From positions 157,637-221,636 of the forward strand of contig NZ_JAODUA010000014.1 in the NCBI RefSeq assembly GCF_025399895.1: DNA of 64,000 bases, read 5' to 3'. How positions within the stretch are numbered: position 1 is the stretch's first letter; each line of letters opens with the position of its first letter. The DNA comes from Streptomyces sp. ASQP_92 (lineage in GTDB: Bacteria > Actinomycetota > Actinomycetes > Streptomycetales > Streptomycetaceae). Shown piece after piece: positions 24,307 to 32,692 of this stretch. Below the pieces are notes generated by a model, which searched no databases, had not been told where the DNA came from, and saw only the letters and a list, made by a program, of their open reading frames with translations. The translations under genes and the position numbers were made by a program.

Positions 24307-25221
24307 TCAGGCCGGTGCCTGCGAGGCAGTGTCGCTGCATACGGCCCGGCAGCTGAGGAAGAAGGCGTCGACGGCGTCGTCAACCAGTTGGGTGTGCGGC
24401 CGGGCGACACCGATCTGGCTGGGACTGACGCCCGTCACAGGCCGGTAGACGACGTCCGGGCGCTGGTAGTAGCGGGCGGTCGCCTCGGGGGTGAGGCTGA
24501 TGCCATGGCCGTGCGCGATCGCGTTGAGCCATTCATCGGGGTGGTGCGCGACCGCGCCGATACGCACAGGGTGGCCCTCTCGCTCGTCGGCCGCGAGCCA
24601 GTAGTCGCGCCACTCCCCTGACTCGGCGGGGGGCGCCACGAACGGTTCGTCGTACAGATCCTGGAACCGGATCCGGTCCTCCGCTGCGAGGCGATGCCCC
24701 ACAGGCAGGGCGATCCAGCGTGGCTCGGTCAGCAGCACCTCGACGTCGAGGTCGCTCTCCGCGGGCACCGGCAGGCGCAGCAAGGCCACGTCGACCTCGC
24801 CGGTGGCCAGCCCGGCGGTGGGGTCGGTCCATTCGGTCTGCCGCATCTGGACCCGCCAGCCGGGGCGCCGCCGGGCGAAGTCGGCGATGATCGGCTGGGT
24901 GTGCTCATTGGCGGCGCTGGCCACGAAGCCGACCCGTAGCGTGCGTGCGGCCCGGGTTGTGGCGCCCCGGGTGACGCGCAGCGCACGCTCCCAAGCGGTC
25001 AGCACGGCGCCGGCGTGGGCGGCCAGAGCCTCACCAGCCTCGGTGGGGGCCATCCCGGCGCGGGAACGGACGAACAGGTCCGCTTCCAGTTGGGCTTCCA
25101 GCTGCCGGATCTGCTTCGTCAGCGCGGGCTGTGAGACGTACAGACGTTCTGCGGCCCGCGTGAGGTTGCCTTCCTCGACCACCGCCGCGAAGTACCTCAA
25201 CTGACGGGTGTCGATATCCAT
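24307..25221 (-). CDS. LysR-family transcriptional regulator
   Basis: A 304-residue regulator. The winged HTH occupies about residues 3-62 (LRYFAAVVEEGNLTRAAERL, SQPALTKQIRQLE), and the substrate-binding domain about 90-295 (LRVGFVASAANEHTQPII, GEVDVALLRLP). It diverges from the NTF2-like/SDR gene pair at 25328, with about 105 bases between, the standard arrangement in which a LysR protein controls its neighbour and itself. The effector cannot be read from the sequence. Start ATG 25221 matches the family N-terminus. Confidence 0.93.
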   Translation of the reverse strand: MDIDTRQLRYFAAVVEEGNLTRAAERLYVSQPALTKQIRQLEAQLEADLFVRSRAGMAPTEAGEALAAHAGAVLTAWERALRVTRGATTRAARTLRVGFVASAANEHTQPIIADFARRRPGWRVQMRQTEWTDPTAGLATGEVDVALLRLPVPAESDLDVEVLLTEPRWIALPVGHRLAAEDRIRFQDLYDEPFVAPPAESGEWRDYWLAADEREGHPVRIGAVAHHPDEWLNAIAHGHGISLTPEATARYYQRPDVVYRPVTGVSPSQIGVARPHTQLVDDAVDAFFLSCRAVCSDTASQAPA

Positions 25222-25327
25222 GCCGCCAGGTTATGGAAGCAGGTATTGGACGACTACAGCGGCCCGGCGAGATCGTTGATCACGCGACCGGGACAGCCCG
25301 GTACCGAACCCGCCGGGGAGAATCCAG

Positions 25328-25789
25328 ATGACGACGAGTGAAGCCGTGTCCGATCCCAAGGTCGAGGCCATCAACCACTTCTTCTCCGCCTACGCCGCCA
25401 ACGACGTCGAAGCGATGAGCGTGGTCCTGGCTCCGGACATCGAGTGGACCATCCCGGGCCACCACCCTCTGTCGGGCATCAAGCACGGACTCGACGAAGT
25501 GGTCAGCTTCTTCGGCCAGCTCGGCAGGGCGGGCTTCCAGGCCGAACCCGTGTTTCTCGGCAGCAACGGTGAGTACGTCGTCGACGTCCACCGAGGCTGG
25601 ACGACTCAGGGCGTGGGCCAGGTGGACACGATGTGGGCACTGGTATGGCACTTCGACGCCGACGGCCAGGTCGATCGAGTGGCCAACCTCAGCGGCGACC
25701 AGCACCAGATGGACAACTACGTCTGGGCCAACTTCCCGCTGGCACCCCTTCCAGCCCGCCTCGCCCGACGACAGAAGGAATCAGCATGA
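25328..25789 (+). CDS. NTF2-like/SnoaL-like (ketosteroid isomerase-fold) protein
   Basis: A 153-residue protein with the cone-shaped NTF2 fold pattern: VEAINHFFSAYAANDVEAM, then MSVVLAPDIEWTIPGHHPLS, a long GFQAEPVFLGSNGEYVVDVH strand and a closing MWALVWHFDADGQVDRV. Such proteins include enzymes (isomerases, cyclases, dehydratases) and non-catalytic carriers, so the reaction is not predicted. It overlaps the following SDR gene by 4 bases (ATGA) and is divergent from a LysR gene that probably regulates it. Start ATG 25328 follows a GGGGAGAA sequence. Confidence 0.85.
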   Translation: MTTSEAVSDPKVEAINHFFSAYAANDVEAMSVVLAPDIEWTIPGHHPLSGIKHGLDEVVSFFGQLGRAGFQAEPVFLGSNGEYVVDVHRGWTTQGVGQVDTMWALVWHFDADGQVDRVANLSGDQHQMDNYVWANFPLAPLPARLARRQKESA

Positions 25790-26379
25790 AAATCATTGTG
25801 ATCGGAGCAACCGGCACCATCGGCCGTGCGGTCGCAGACGCGCTGGAGACCGAGCATGAGGTGATACGGGCGTCACGCAACAGCAGCACACGTGTCGACC
25901 TGGAGATACCGGCCTCCATCGACGCCCTTTTCGACACCGTCGGCACAGTGGACGCGGTCATCTGTTGCGCGGCCAGCGGTCAGCTGACTCCGCTCACATC
26001 CCCTTCCGACGACGAGTTCACTCTCGGTCTGAAAGGCAAGCTGCTGGGACAGGTGAAGCTGCTACGCCGGGCCCTGGACCACGTGCGGGACGGCGGGTCC
26101 ATCACGCTCACCAGCGGCATCTTCCAAGAGCCCACGCCAGGCGGCTCGTTCGGCGCTCTGGTCAATGCCGGGCTGGAGGCGTTCGTCCGGGCGGCAGCCA
26201 TCGAAATGCCCCGCAGGGTAAGGGTGAACGTCGTCAGCCCAGGATGGGTGAAGGAGACGCTCGAAAAGCTCGGTATGGACAACAGCGGCGGCACGCCGTT
26301 GAGCGACGTCGCCCACACCTACATCGAAGTTGTCACAGGGCAGATGCAGGGACAGACTCTGACCCCTACCCTCCGCTGA
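25786..26379 (+). CDS. Short-chain dehydrogenase/reductase, YxxxK-lacking
   Basis: A 197-residue SDR-fold protein. It has the N-terminal dinucleotide-binding motif GATGTIGRA (7-15), an acidic VDLEI in place of the usual adenine-contact Asp, an ICCAASG in place of NNAG, a catalytic-type serine in ITLTSGIF, and the VNVVSPGWV strand. Where classical SDRs have Tyr-x-x-x-Lys, this one reads LVNAGLEAF, so the catalytic Tyr and Lys are missing. That is a known variant subgroup; whether it is a reductase or a binding protein is open. It overlaps the NTF2-like gene by 4 bases, so they act together. Confidence 0.85.
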   Translation: MKIIVIGATGTIGRAVADALETEHEVIRASRNSSTRVDLEIPASIDALFDTVGTVDAVICCAASGQLTPLTSPSDDEFTLGLKGKLLGQVKLLRRALDHVRDGGSITLTSGIFQEPTPGGSFGALVNAGLEAFVRAAAIEMPRRVRVNVVSPGWVKETLEKLGMDNSGGTPLSDVAHTYIEVVTGQMQGQTLTPTLR

Positions 26380-26732
26380 CAGCCGGAACGTCGGCAAACT
26401 GAACCGGCTTGGTTGGCGTCCGCCGTCCATGCCTGATTGGCCGAAGCGGCTGTCCTGCCAGATGGCTTGTGAGCCCTCGCCTCCCCGGTCGATGCTGCGG
26501 CAGCACCCCTCCGAGCCAGCCGAGCACTCGTCCAGTGGTTGTTCGATCCCCACAAATGCCCTGCCCAGGCGTGACGGCATCCGCTCGTGCATCGCACGGG
26601 CGCCGCCGTCCCGGACTCCGTCGGCGCCCGAGGTCAGCAATGCCGTTTCCGCTCTTTCACCGGCGACCACAACCATGCGCTCCTGATCTGCGCCGCCATC
26701 CTCTCCTACCGACATGACGCGCCGTCACAAAG

Positions 26733-26754
26733 GTCAGCATTGGGTCAGCGTTGG
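26733..26754. repeat. Two tandem copies of an 11-bp unit
   Basis: GTCAGCATTGG is followed directly by GTCAGCGTTGG, differing at one position. Placed between convergent genes, it has no obvious role. Confidence 0.6.
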
Positions 26755-26863
26755 GATTACTAAAGCCGCCCACCCAAGCTCGCACTATCCGCAGCACACG
26801 CCCTCATCCCGACGCCGAAGGAGAGAGCTCCGGACTGAGAGGAGAGGGCACCTTCAGCCTTGT

Positions 26864-26886
26864 CGCCCGCCTCAATCAGGCGGGCG
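26864..26886 (-). terminator. Terminator hairpin of the pirin gene
   Basis: CGCCCGCCT and AGGCGGGCG form a 9-bp stem with loop CAATC, starting 23 bases beyond the pirin stop codon on the minus strand. Confidence 0.75.
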
Positions 26887-26908
26887 GCTGCCCCAACATC
26901 CGCGCAGC

Positions 26909-27874
26909 TCAGCGCACCCGACCCCGCGGTTTCAGCGGCACGGCCGGGAGTTCGGGAGCCGGGATCGGAGGGCCGCCGTAACCCTTCACCTCGCCGAAGC
27001 GATCACCGTTCATCCAGTCCGATCGGGCCTGCTGGATCTCCTCGTTGGACCGGCCGACGAAGTTCCACCACATCAGGATCTCCTCCTCGAACGGCTCGCC
27101 GCCGAGCAGCATCACGGAGGCGTCCGAGGCGGCGCGCAGGGGGAGTTCGGTGCGGCCGCAGCCCAGGTAGAGCATCGAGCCCGGGAGCAGCGGCACTTCG
27201 TCTACGTGGGCCTCGCCCGACATGGACAGGACGGCGTATTCGAAGTCCGGGTTGAGGGGGAGGCGGGTCTCGGCTCCCGCCGTGAGGGTCAGGTCGGCGC
27301 CGACGATCGGGGTGTACGTGCTGCCGGGCGACGCGGCGCCGTCCAGTTCGCCCAGGATCACCGTCGCGTCGACACCCGGCGCTGTCACGTGCGGGAGGTC
27401 GGCGTGGTGCTGGAAGTGCGGCTCGACGTGGCGGTGGGCGTCGGGCAGGGCCACCCACAGTTGGGCTCCGTGCAGGAACCGGCTGTGCGCCTTGGGGGTC
27501 TCCTCCGAGTGGCTGATGGCCTGGCCGGACGTCATCAGGCCCAGCTCCCGCGGGCGTACGGTCTGAAGACTGCCCAGGCTGTCGCGGTGCAGCACCTCGC
27601 CCTCGTGCAGCCAACTCACCGTCTGCAGGCCCATGTGGGGGTGCGGCGGCACCTGCATGCCGGGCTCGTCGGCGATGTCGTCGGGGCCGTAGTGGTCGAC
27701 GAAGGCCCAGGCGCCGACCATGCGGCGCCCCAGGTTGGGCAGCAGCCGGCGCACCTCGGTGGACTCGCCGAGCCGCACGGTGCGGGGGGAAAGAAGCTCG
27801 CGCACCGGCTCCGCCACGACGAAGCCGCGGCCGCCGCAGACGGAGAGCGCGGGCTGGCGATCGAGATTGCTCAT
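26909..27874 (-). CDS. Pirin family protein
   Basis: A 321-residue bicupin of pirin type and usual length. The N-terminal cupin carries the metal-binding pattern PPHPHMGLQTVSWLHEG, RDSLG and SHSEETP (roughly residues 78-125), with histidines in the expected positions. The C-terminal cupin ends MWWNFVGRSNEEIQQARSDW. Bacterial pirins are iron-binding redox sensors, quercetinases or regulators of pyruvate metabolism; this one cannot be placed. Its last 52 codons and downstream flank are duplicated as a remnant at 15902-16062. Its start is preceded by the AT-rich stretch TCAACATATTCCCT (read on the plus strand), a likely promoter element. Confidence 0.93.
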   Translation of the reverse strand: MSNLDRQPALSVCGGRGFVVAEPVRELLSPRTVRLGESTEVRRLLPNLGRRMVGAWAFVDHYGPDDIADEPGMQVPPHPHMGLQTVSWLHEGEVLHRDSLGSLQTVRPRELGLMTSGQAISHSEETPKAHSRFLHGAQLWVALPDAHRHVEPHFQHHADLPHVTAPGVDATVILGELDGAASPGSTYTPIVGADLTLTAGAETRLPLNPDFEYAVLSMSGEAHVDEVPLLPGSMLYLGCGRTELPLRAASDASVMLLGGEPFEEEILMWWNFVGRSNEEIQQARSDWMNGDRFGEVKGYGGPPIPAPELPAVPLKPRGRVR

Positions 27875-27962
27875 GCGGTCAACATATTCCCTTCCGGGCG
27901 CCTCGCGACCACGAACCGCCTCCGGGCGGCCTCACCCGGCCCCACCCTCACTAGTGGAATGT

Positions 27963-27983
27963 TCAACAAGCGGTCGCTGTTGA
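27963..27983. promoter_or_regulatory. Inverted repeat upstream of the TPR gene
   Basis: TCAACA-A-GCG-GT-CGC-TGTTGA forms a 9-bp inverted repeat with one unpaired base, 48 bases upstream of the TPR start codon and in the divergent promoter region shared with pirin. It may be an operator. Confidence 0.35.
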
Positions 27984-28031
27984 GGGAGGCGCACGGCCCC
28001 CACCCCGGGGCCCCGACCCCAGGACGCGCCC

Positions 28032-28412
28032 ATGACCACCGCACGCAGTGAAGTGACGGACAGTTACTACGAGTTCGGCACGGCCTCCGACCGCTGGGAC
28101 CGGGCCCGGATGTTCTTCGAGGCGAAGGAGTACGTCACCGCCGCGGGCATCCTGGCCGGTCTGGTCGGCGAGGTGCCCGAGCAGGTGGGCCCGCGTCTGC
28201 TGCTGGCCCGCGCCTACTACCACTCCGCCCAGCTCACGAAGGCCGAGGCCGAGCTGCGGGCCGTGCTCGAACGGGATCCGGTCGAGCGGTACGCCACGCT
28301 CATGCTGGGCCGCACCCTGGAACGCCAGGGCCGCCCGGCCGAGGCCGCGCCCCATCTGCGGATGGCCGCGGCCATGGCGGGCGAGTTCCCGGAGGCCGAG
28401 GGGTCCGAGTAA
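28032..28412 (+). CDS. Tetratricopeptide repeat protein (126 aa)
   Basis: A 126-residue all-helical protein with about two and a half TPR units: ARMFFEAKEYVTAAGILAG, GPRLLLARAYYHSAQLTKAE and YATLMLGRTLERQGRPAEAA, each with the expected small/large residue spacing. It begins MTTARSEVTDSYYEFGTAS and ends in an acidic tail. It has no signal peptide. TPR proteins mediate protein-protein contacts; no partner is obvious. It is divergent from pirin, which sometimes co-occurs with such a gene, and may share its promoter region. Confidence 0.85.
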   Translation: MTTARSEVTDSYYEFGTASDRWDRARMFFEAKEYVTAAGILAGLVGEVPEQVGPRLLLARAYYHSAQLTKAEAELRAVLERDPVERYATLMLGRTLERQGRPAEAAPHLRMAAAMAGEFPEAEGSE

Positions 28413-28476
28413 CCGCGGGCAGAGCCGGTCGACGCGCGGGCGGACCCCGCGCGGGGAGCCCAACCGCACGGTTCGA

Positions 28477-28517
28477 CAGCCGGACAGCACGGGTCGACAG
28501 CAGCCGGACAGCACGGG
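28477..28517. repeat. Direct repeat of CAGCCGGACAGCACGGG
   Basis: Two exact 17-bp copies, 24 bases apart start to start, in the region between the TPR gene and the M4 protease gene. Both are preceded by TCGACAG. They might be paired binding sites for a protease regulator or a slipped duplication. Confidence 0.7.
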
Positions 28518-28614
28518 CACTCCTCCCCGTCGAGGGGCGCCCGCCGGTCAGGGCATTCCGCCAACCCGACTGCTGGCAGTGACAGTTGTGTCACGCTGTG
28601 CCACATTGCTGAGC

Positions 28615-29664
28615 ATGAACAATCCCGCCACCTTCTGCACCGTCGTACCTCCCCACATCCTCGACCGGCTGGCCCAGCACGAGGATCCCGCCGTGTACGA
28701 GCCCGCGCGCCGCACCCTGGAGCACGACGCCCAGCTGCGTACCCGGCGCCGGATCACCACGGTCCGCGGCGCCGCCGCCCCCGCCGGCACGCCGTCGGAC
28801 CACCCCGACCGCACCATTTACGACGCCGGACACCGGGCGGCGCTGCCCGGCACGAAGGTGCACTCCGAGAGCGATCGGCCCACGGGCGACGCCTCCGTCA
28901 ACCGCGCGCACGCCGGCCTCGGTGCCACGTTCGAGTTGTATCTGAAGGCGTACGGACGCCACTCCATCGACGACTCCGGGATGCCGCTGATCGGGACCGT
29001 GCACTACGGCGAGCAGTACGACAACGCCTTCTGGAACGGCGAGCAGATGGTCTTCGGCGACGGTGACGGAGAGTTGTTCCTGGACTTCACGCTGCCGGTC
29101 GACGTCATCGGCCATGAACTCACGCACGGCGTCACGCAGTTCACCGCGAACCTGGACTACTTCGGCCAGTCGGGCGCGCTCAACGAGTCCGTGTCCGATG
29201 TGTTCGGCTCGCTCATCAAGCAGTACGCGCTGGGCCAGAGCGCCGACCAGGCCGACTGGCTCATCGGCGCGGGCCTGCTCGGCCCCCGCATCCACGGCGA
29301 CGCGCTGCGCTCGATGAAGGCCCCGGGCACCGCGTACGACGACCCGCAGCTCGGCAAGGACCCGCAGCCGGCCGCCATGGACGACTATGTGCGCACCGGC
29401 CGCGACAACGGCGGGGTGCACATCAACTCGGGCATCCCCAACCACGCCTTCTACCTGGTGGCCACCGCGCTCGGCGGCAACGCCTGGGAGCGCGCGGGGA
29501 GGATCTGGTACGCCACGCTCACCGGCGGCGAGCTCGGCGCGGACGCCCAGTTCTCCGACTTCGCCCGGCTGACCGTGGCGACCGCGCGCCGTCTGTTCGG
29601 CGAGGGTGACGAGAACGAGGCGGTGCTCAAGGCCTGGTCCCAGGTCGGCGTGCCGGCAACCTGA
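28615..29664 (+). CDS. Protealysin-like M4 metalloprotease
   Basis: A 349-residue M4 peptidase. The short N-terminal propeptide starts MNNPATFCTVVPPHILDRL, matching the protealysin propeptide with its conserved C-x-x-x-PP-x-x-L. There is no Sec signal peptide, as in protealysin. The zinc site is HELTH (167-171) with the third ligand in NESVSDVFG (E191); the C-terminal helical domain has NGGVHINSGIPNHAFYL. Protealysin-like enzymes often sit beside a gene for the inhibitor emfourin; none is seen here. The gene overlaps the end of the convergent MgtC gene by 38 bases. Confidence 0.9.
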   Translation: MNNPATFCTVVPPHILDRLAQHEDPAVYEPARRTLEHDAQLRTRRRITTVRGAAAPAGTPSDHPDRTIYDAGHRAALPGTKVHSESDRPTGDASVNRAHAGLGATFELYLKAYGRHSIDDSGMPLIGTVHYGEQYDNAFWNGEQMVFGDGDGELFLDFTLPVDVIGHELTHGVTQFTANLDYFGQSGALNESVSDVFGSLIKQYALGQSADQADWLIGAGLLGPRIHGDALRSMKAPGTAYDDPQLGKDPQPAAMDDYVRTGRDNGGVHINSGIPNHAFYLVATALGGNAWERAGRIWYATLTGGELGADAQFSDFARLTVATARRLFGEGDENEAVLKAWSQVGVPAT

Positions 29665-30184
29665 CGCGCTCCCGGTCCGCGACCGGCCGGTCGCACGCGA
29701 CCGTGGCGCGCGCCGCGTCCCGCCCGTCCTCGGCCCCGGAGGTCTCGGGGTCGTGCCGGGGCGCGGGCGCCCGGTCGAGCAGCCGTCCGGCCGGCCGCAG
29801 CAGCAGATGGACGGCGAGGACGGCGGCGGTGCCGATGAGGGCGAGGTCGAGCCGTCCCGAGGCGGCCAGCACCCCGAGGGCCGCCGAACACCACAGCGTG
29901 GCCGCGGTGTTGAGGCCGTGCACGGACGCGCCGTCGCGCAGGATGACTCCTCCGCCGAGGAATCCGATGCCGGAGACGACATAGGCGGCGACCCTGGTGG
30001 GGCCGGCCTCGTCGCCGACCGCCTCGCTGTAGAGGACGAACAGGGTCGCGCCCGCGGCGACGAGGGCGTTGGTGCGCAGCCCGGCGGTGCGGGCACGCCA
30101 CTGGCGCTCGACGCCTATCAGGGCGCCGCAGGCGATGCCGACGGTGAGCCGCAGGGCGAAGTCGAAAGTGGTGAGGGTGGCCAT
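29627..30184 (-). CDS. mgtC: MgtC/SapB family membrane protein
   Basis: A 185-residue protein with four to five hydrophobic helices over the first 135 residues and a polar, probably cytoplasmic tail. The MgtC signature is clear: FALRLTVGIACGALIGVERQ, RTNALVAAGATLFVL and VSGIGFLGGGVILRDGASVH. In pathogens MgtC adjusts growth under low magnesium and inhibits F-ATPase; in soil actinomycetes the role is undefined. The start has an excellent GGAGGAG ribosome binding site next to a 24-bp palindrome, and an inverted repeat lies about 200 bases upstream, suggesting a long regulated leader. Confidence 0.92.
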   Translation of the reverse strand: MATLTTFDFALRLTVGIACGALIGVERQWRARTAGLRTNALVAAGATLFVLYSEAVGDEAGPTRVAAYVVSGIGFLGGGVILRDGASVHGLNTAATLWCSAALGVLAASGRLDLALIGTAAVLAVHLLLRPAGRLLDRAPAPRHDPETSGAEDGRDAARATVACDRPVADRERVRLPARRPGTRP

Positions 30185-30196
30185 GGGAGCTCCTCC

Positions 30197-30220
30197 CGTC
30201 CGGCCGGATCCGGCCGGACG
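30197..30220 (-). promoter_or_regulatory. 24-bp perfect palindrome in the mgtC leader
   Basis: CGTCCGGCCG, GATC and CGGCCGGACG form a perfect palindrome whose near end is 12 bases upstream of the mgtC start codon. As RNA it would form a stable hairpin right beside the GGAGGAG ribosome binding site; as DNA it could be a dimer-binding operator. Confidence 0.6.
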
Positions 30221-30385
30221 TGCGGGCCTCGCGGAGCGCCGGGGGCGCTACCGCGGACCGTGGGGACATGAGGGCAGGGGGGTGCGCGACCGATGCCGGT
30301 CCGCGTCGGCGGTACTTCGCTCCATGCCCTCACCCCCTCGACGAGCTCCTGCGTCTTCTACGACGTGACCCGTCGACCGTAGCCC

Positions 30386-30409
30386 ATATTTGCGCGGATA
30401 CGCAAGTAT
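30386..30409 (-). promoter_or_regulatory. ArsR/SmtB-like inverted repeat upstream of mgtC
   Basis: ATATTTGCG, a 6-base spacer and CGCAAGTAT make an inverted repeat matching in 8 of 9 positions, with AT-rich ends in very GC-rich DNA. The form ATA-x-TTGCG...CGCAA-x-TAT resembles operators of metal-sensing ArsR/SmtB repressors of actinomycetes (from memory). It lies just past the 3' end of the glycosidase gene and about 200 bases upstream of mgtC. Confidence 0.45.
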
Positions 30410-30434
30410 GCCGCCAGGTGCGCGTGCGGCCGCG

Positions 30435-31694
30435 TCACTTCGCGTACACGGCGACGAAGTCCCTGGTGGCCCGGGTGTAGTAGCGCTCCGGCGGGTTGTC
30501 GAAGTCGAGGAGGTTGACCGGCTTCGGGTTGGCCGGGTCCCCGGCGGGGTCGTAGCTCATGAAGGAGGGCCAGGCGCGGTTCATGTCGAGCGGCATGGCG
30601 CGCACGGCGCCCGCCCGCTGCATGAGGTCGGCGAGGGTGCGGGCGGTGAGGGCCTGGCCGACGACCATGATGACGTCGCCCCGCGCGGTCACGCCCACAC
30701 CCGAGCGCTCGACGAACATCCGACTCTGGTCGGTGGCACCCCACTTGGAGTCGATGTCGATGCCGGGCACGACCTTGCCGTCGTCGACCATGAGCTCAAG
30801 ACACTGGCGCACCCCGACCACCTCGCGCGTCATGCCGACATCGCGCCCCCACTGACCGACCTTGATCGAACCGTCCCGATAGAAGACCTCCGAGGCCGCC
30901 CCGTCGCGCAGCTCCCCCGCCGTGTCGCCGGCCAGGTAGAAGCCCCCGCGCGAGCCGCCGTCGGTGACCTTGAAGCCGCCGTTCCAGGTGGCCAGGAGTC
31001 CGGTGCGCCGCCCCTGCGGAATGGTGGGCGGCACGGAGAAGGTGCCACCGGGCTCACGCACTCCCGGGTGCAGTTCGAAGCGCGCCCTGCGTCCGTCGAT
31101 CCAGGCGACGGCCGCCTGGTAGGAGGTGTGGTCGCGGTCGGGCCGTACATAGGTGCCCTGCACCACCGGTTCGCCGTGCGCGGCGCTCAGCACCCGCCAC
31201 ACGCCCTCGCCCGGCAGCCCGGGAGCGACCAGAGGCCGCATGGGTGCGCGCAGCGGCACGTCCTGGTGGTGGACGGGCACGGCCGGGGCGGTCGCCCTCA
31301 TCCGGGCCAGCGCCTCGTTCGGCAGGGACCCGCCGACCTGCGGCGGGTCGAGCTCGTACTGGAGGTTCTCCAACTTGTCGACGACGGCGCCCAGTTCGTG
31401 CTCGCGGGCCCAGCCGGCCAGCCGGGCCGCGGTGCTGTCGTCGCCCGGGTAGGTCAGGGCGTCCCCCACCGAGTAGCCGAGGGTGGCGATGCCCAGCAGG
31501 CCCGCGGCGAGCGCGCCCCGCAAGGTCAGCTTGCGCCGTGCGAGGCCGCGGGGAGTCAGTGCGCTCCGGGGTTTCCACGGCAGTCGGCGACGCCGCCCGG
31601 TCGCCGTCGCACCGCCCGGACACGTCGCGCCCGGCCCGCTCGGACCGTCCCCCGGATCGTCGCTCTCGGGCCGCCGCCCCGCGCTGTCCGCCAT
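30435..31694 (-). CDS. Membrane-anchored phosphodiester glycosidase family protein
   Basis: A 419-residue protein. It starts MADSAGRRPESDDPGDG with a polar, disordered N-terminus of about 55 residues, followed by one transmembrane helix (GALAAGLLGIATLGYSV). The extracellular C-terminal half is a phosphodiester glycosidase (NAGPA-like) domain: LLATWNGGFKVTDGGSRGGF, VGVRQCLELMVDDGKVVPG, GDVIMVVGQALTARTLADLM and a closing MPLDMNRAWPSF. The family removes GlcNAc from a phosphodiester or acts on surface glycans. The start at 31694 has a GGGAGAGGG ribosome binding site. No operon partner upstream. Confidence 0.85.
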   Translation of the reverse strand: MADSAGRRPESDDPGDGPSGPGATCPGGATATGRRRRLPWKPRSALTPRGLARRKLTLRGALAAGLLGIATLGYSVGDALTYPGDDSTAARLAGWAREHELGAVVDKLENLQYELDPPQVGGSLPNEALARMRATAPAVPVHHQDVPLRAPMRPLVAPGLPGEGVWRVLSAAHGEPVVQGTYVRPDRDHTSYQAAVAWIDGRRARFELHPGVREPGGTFSVPPTIPQGRRTGLLATWNGGFKVTDGGSRGGFYLAGDTAGELRDGAASEVFYRDGSIKVGQWGRDVGMTREVVGVRQCLELMVDDGKVVPGIDIDSKWGATDQSRMFVERSGVGVTARGDVIMVVGQALTARTLADLMQRAGAVRAMPLDMNRAWPSFMSYDPAGDPANPKPVNLLDFDNPPERYYTRATRDFVAVYAK

Positions 31695-31992
31695 GTCGCC
31701 CTCTCCCGGCGGGCTGTCCTGGCCCGTGGCGCCCGTCGCGGAGGACTCGCCCCTCCGTGGTGGGCCGCCGGGACCGGCCCGCCATGCCGTTTCATAACGT
31801 AATCGGGCTTTTCCGGCGCTACGAGCCGGGGCGGGCGTCCGGATGAGGCCGCGGGCGGCGGCGGCCAACCGGCCGCACCCGTCCGCGGCGGAGGCCCCCA
31901 CCCCGTTCGGACCGGCGGCAGGCCGGGCGGCCGCCACCGTGCGGCGAAATCGGCGGCGCCGGATCCGGGGCGAGCGGGAGGCTCAACTCCCT

Positions 31993-32496
31993 TTACTGGA
32001 TGGGGAGTTCGAGCTCCGGGCGGTCCCACATCACCGCGGGCGGGTTGGCCGTGACCGTGCCGACGCGCTCGGCTCCCACGCTCAGGTAGAAACCCTCGGC
32101 CGGGGGGTGCGAGACGATCCGTACGCGGTCGAGACCGGCGGCGCGTGCCGTGTCCTTCAGGTGGGCCATCAGGAGGCGCCCGATGCCGAGGCCCTGGGCG
32201 TCGTCCGAGACGAACAGCAGGTCCAGTTCGGGGGGTGTCAGCAGCAGGGCGTAGAACCCGAGCACCCGGTCGTCCGGGCCGACCGCGACATGGACCTCGT
32301 GGGCCTCGATGTAGTCCGGGCCCACCCGGTATCCGGCGATCATCGGCGCGTAGGGGCCCTCATAGGCGCGGGAGGTGCGCACCAGGTGGGTCAGTCGCTT
32401 GGCGTCGCGGGCCGTCGCCCGGCGGACAAGCGCCCCGTCATGCGCCGCCCCCGCCCTGTCCGTAACACGTGAACTCATGTGGAGAGTATTACTCAT
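31993..32496 (-). CDS. GNAT family N-acetyltransferase
   Basis: A 167-residue protein with the GNAT fold: ALVRRATARDAKRLTHLV at the start, LDLLFVSDDAQGLGIGRLLM with the acetyl-CoA loop Q-x-L-G-I-G (motif A), then LKDTARAAGLDRVRI and EGFYLSVGAERVG. Substrate unknown. Two ATGs are possible, 32496 (MSNTLHM) and 32478 (MSSRVTD); neither has a good ribosome binding site, so either a leaderless start or the shorter form is likely. Confidence 0.88.
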   Translation of the reverse strand: MSNTLHMSSRVTDRAGAAHDGALVRRATARDAKRLTHLVRTSRAYEGPYAPMIAGYRVGPDYIEAHEVHVAVGPDDRVLGFYALLLTPPELDLLFVSDDAQGLGIGRLLMAHLKDTARAAGLDRVRIVSHPPAEGFYLSVGAERVGTVTANPPAVMWDRPELELPIQ

Positions 32497-32692
32497 CGGT
32501 GTGACACCAGGGCCTCCGGCCCCCTTGCGTACGACAGGAACAGCCCGACGGGATCCAGCCGAATTCGAGTGCGCCCAGGATGTGTTGAGGCCATGCGTCC
32601 CACGCCACAGGGGGTGTCCCGGGCGTCAAAGGTGCGTGGCCGATACCGCGTGGTGGGGGCGGGTACGGCGCGACGCGGGGTAGAGAGGGGGC

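Larger units (their letters stand above)
26380..26908. other. Intergenic, about 530 bases
   Basis: Convergent region between the SDR and pirin genes. A minus-strand frame from 26715 (MSVGEDGGADQERMVVVAG) looks mildly protein-like but matches nothing I know. The interval contains a short tandem repeat (26733-26754) and the pirin terminator (26864-26886). From about 26810 it resembles the DNA flanking the pirin remnant at 15.8 kb. Confidence 0.5.

Noticed and set aside
30197..30434. M-box magnesium riboswitch ahead of mgtC
   Set aside because: The conserved M-box core could not be found by eye; only the palindrome and the inverted repeat are supported.
30390..31802. 470-codon plus-strand frame over the phosphodiester glycosidase
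   Set aside because: Shadow of the minus-strand gene; no recognisable domain.
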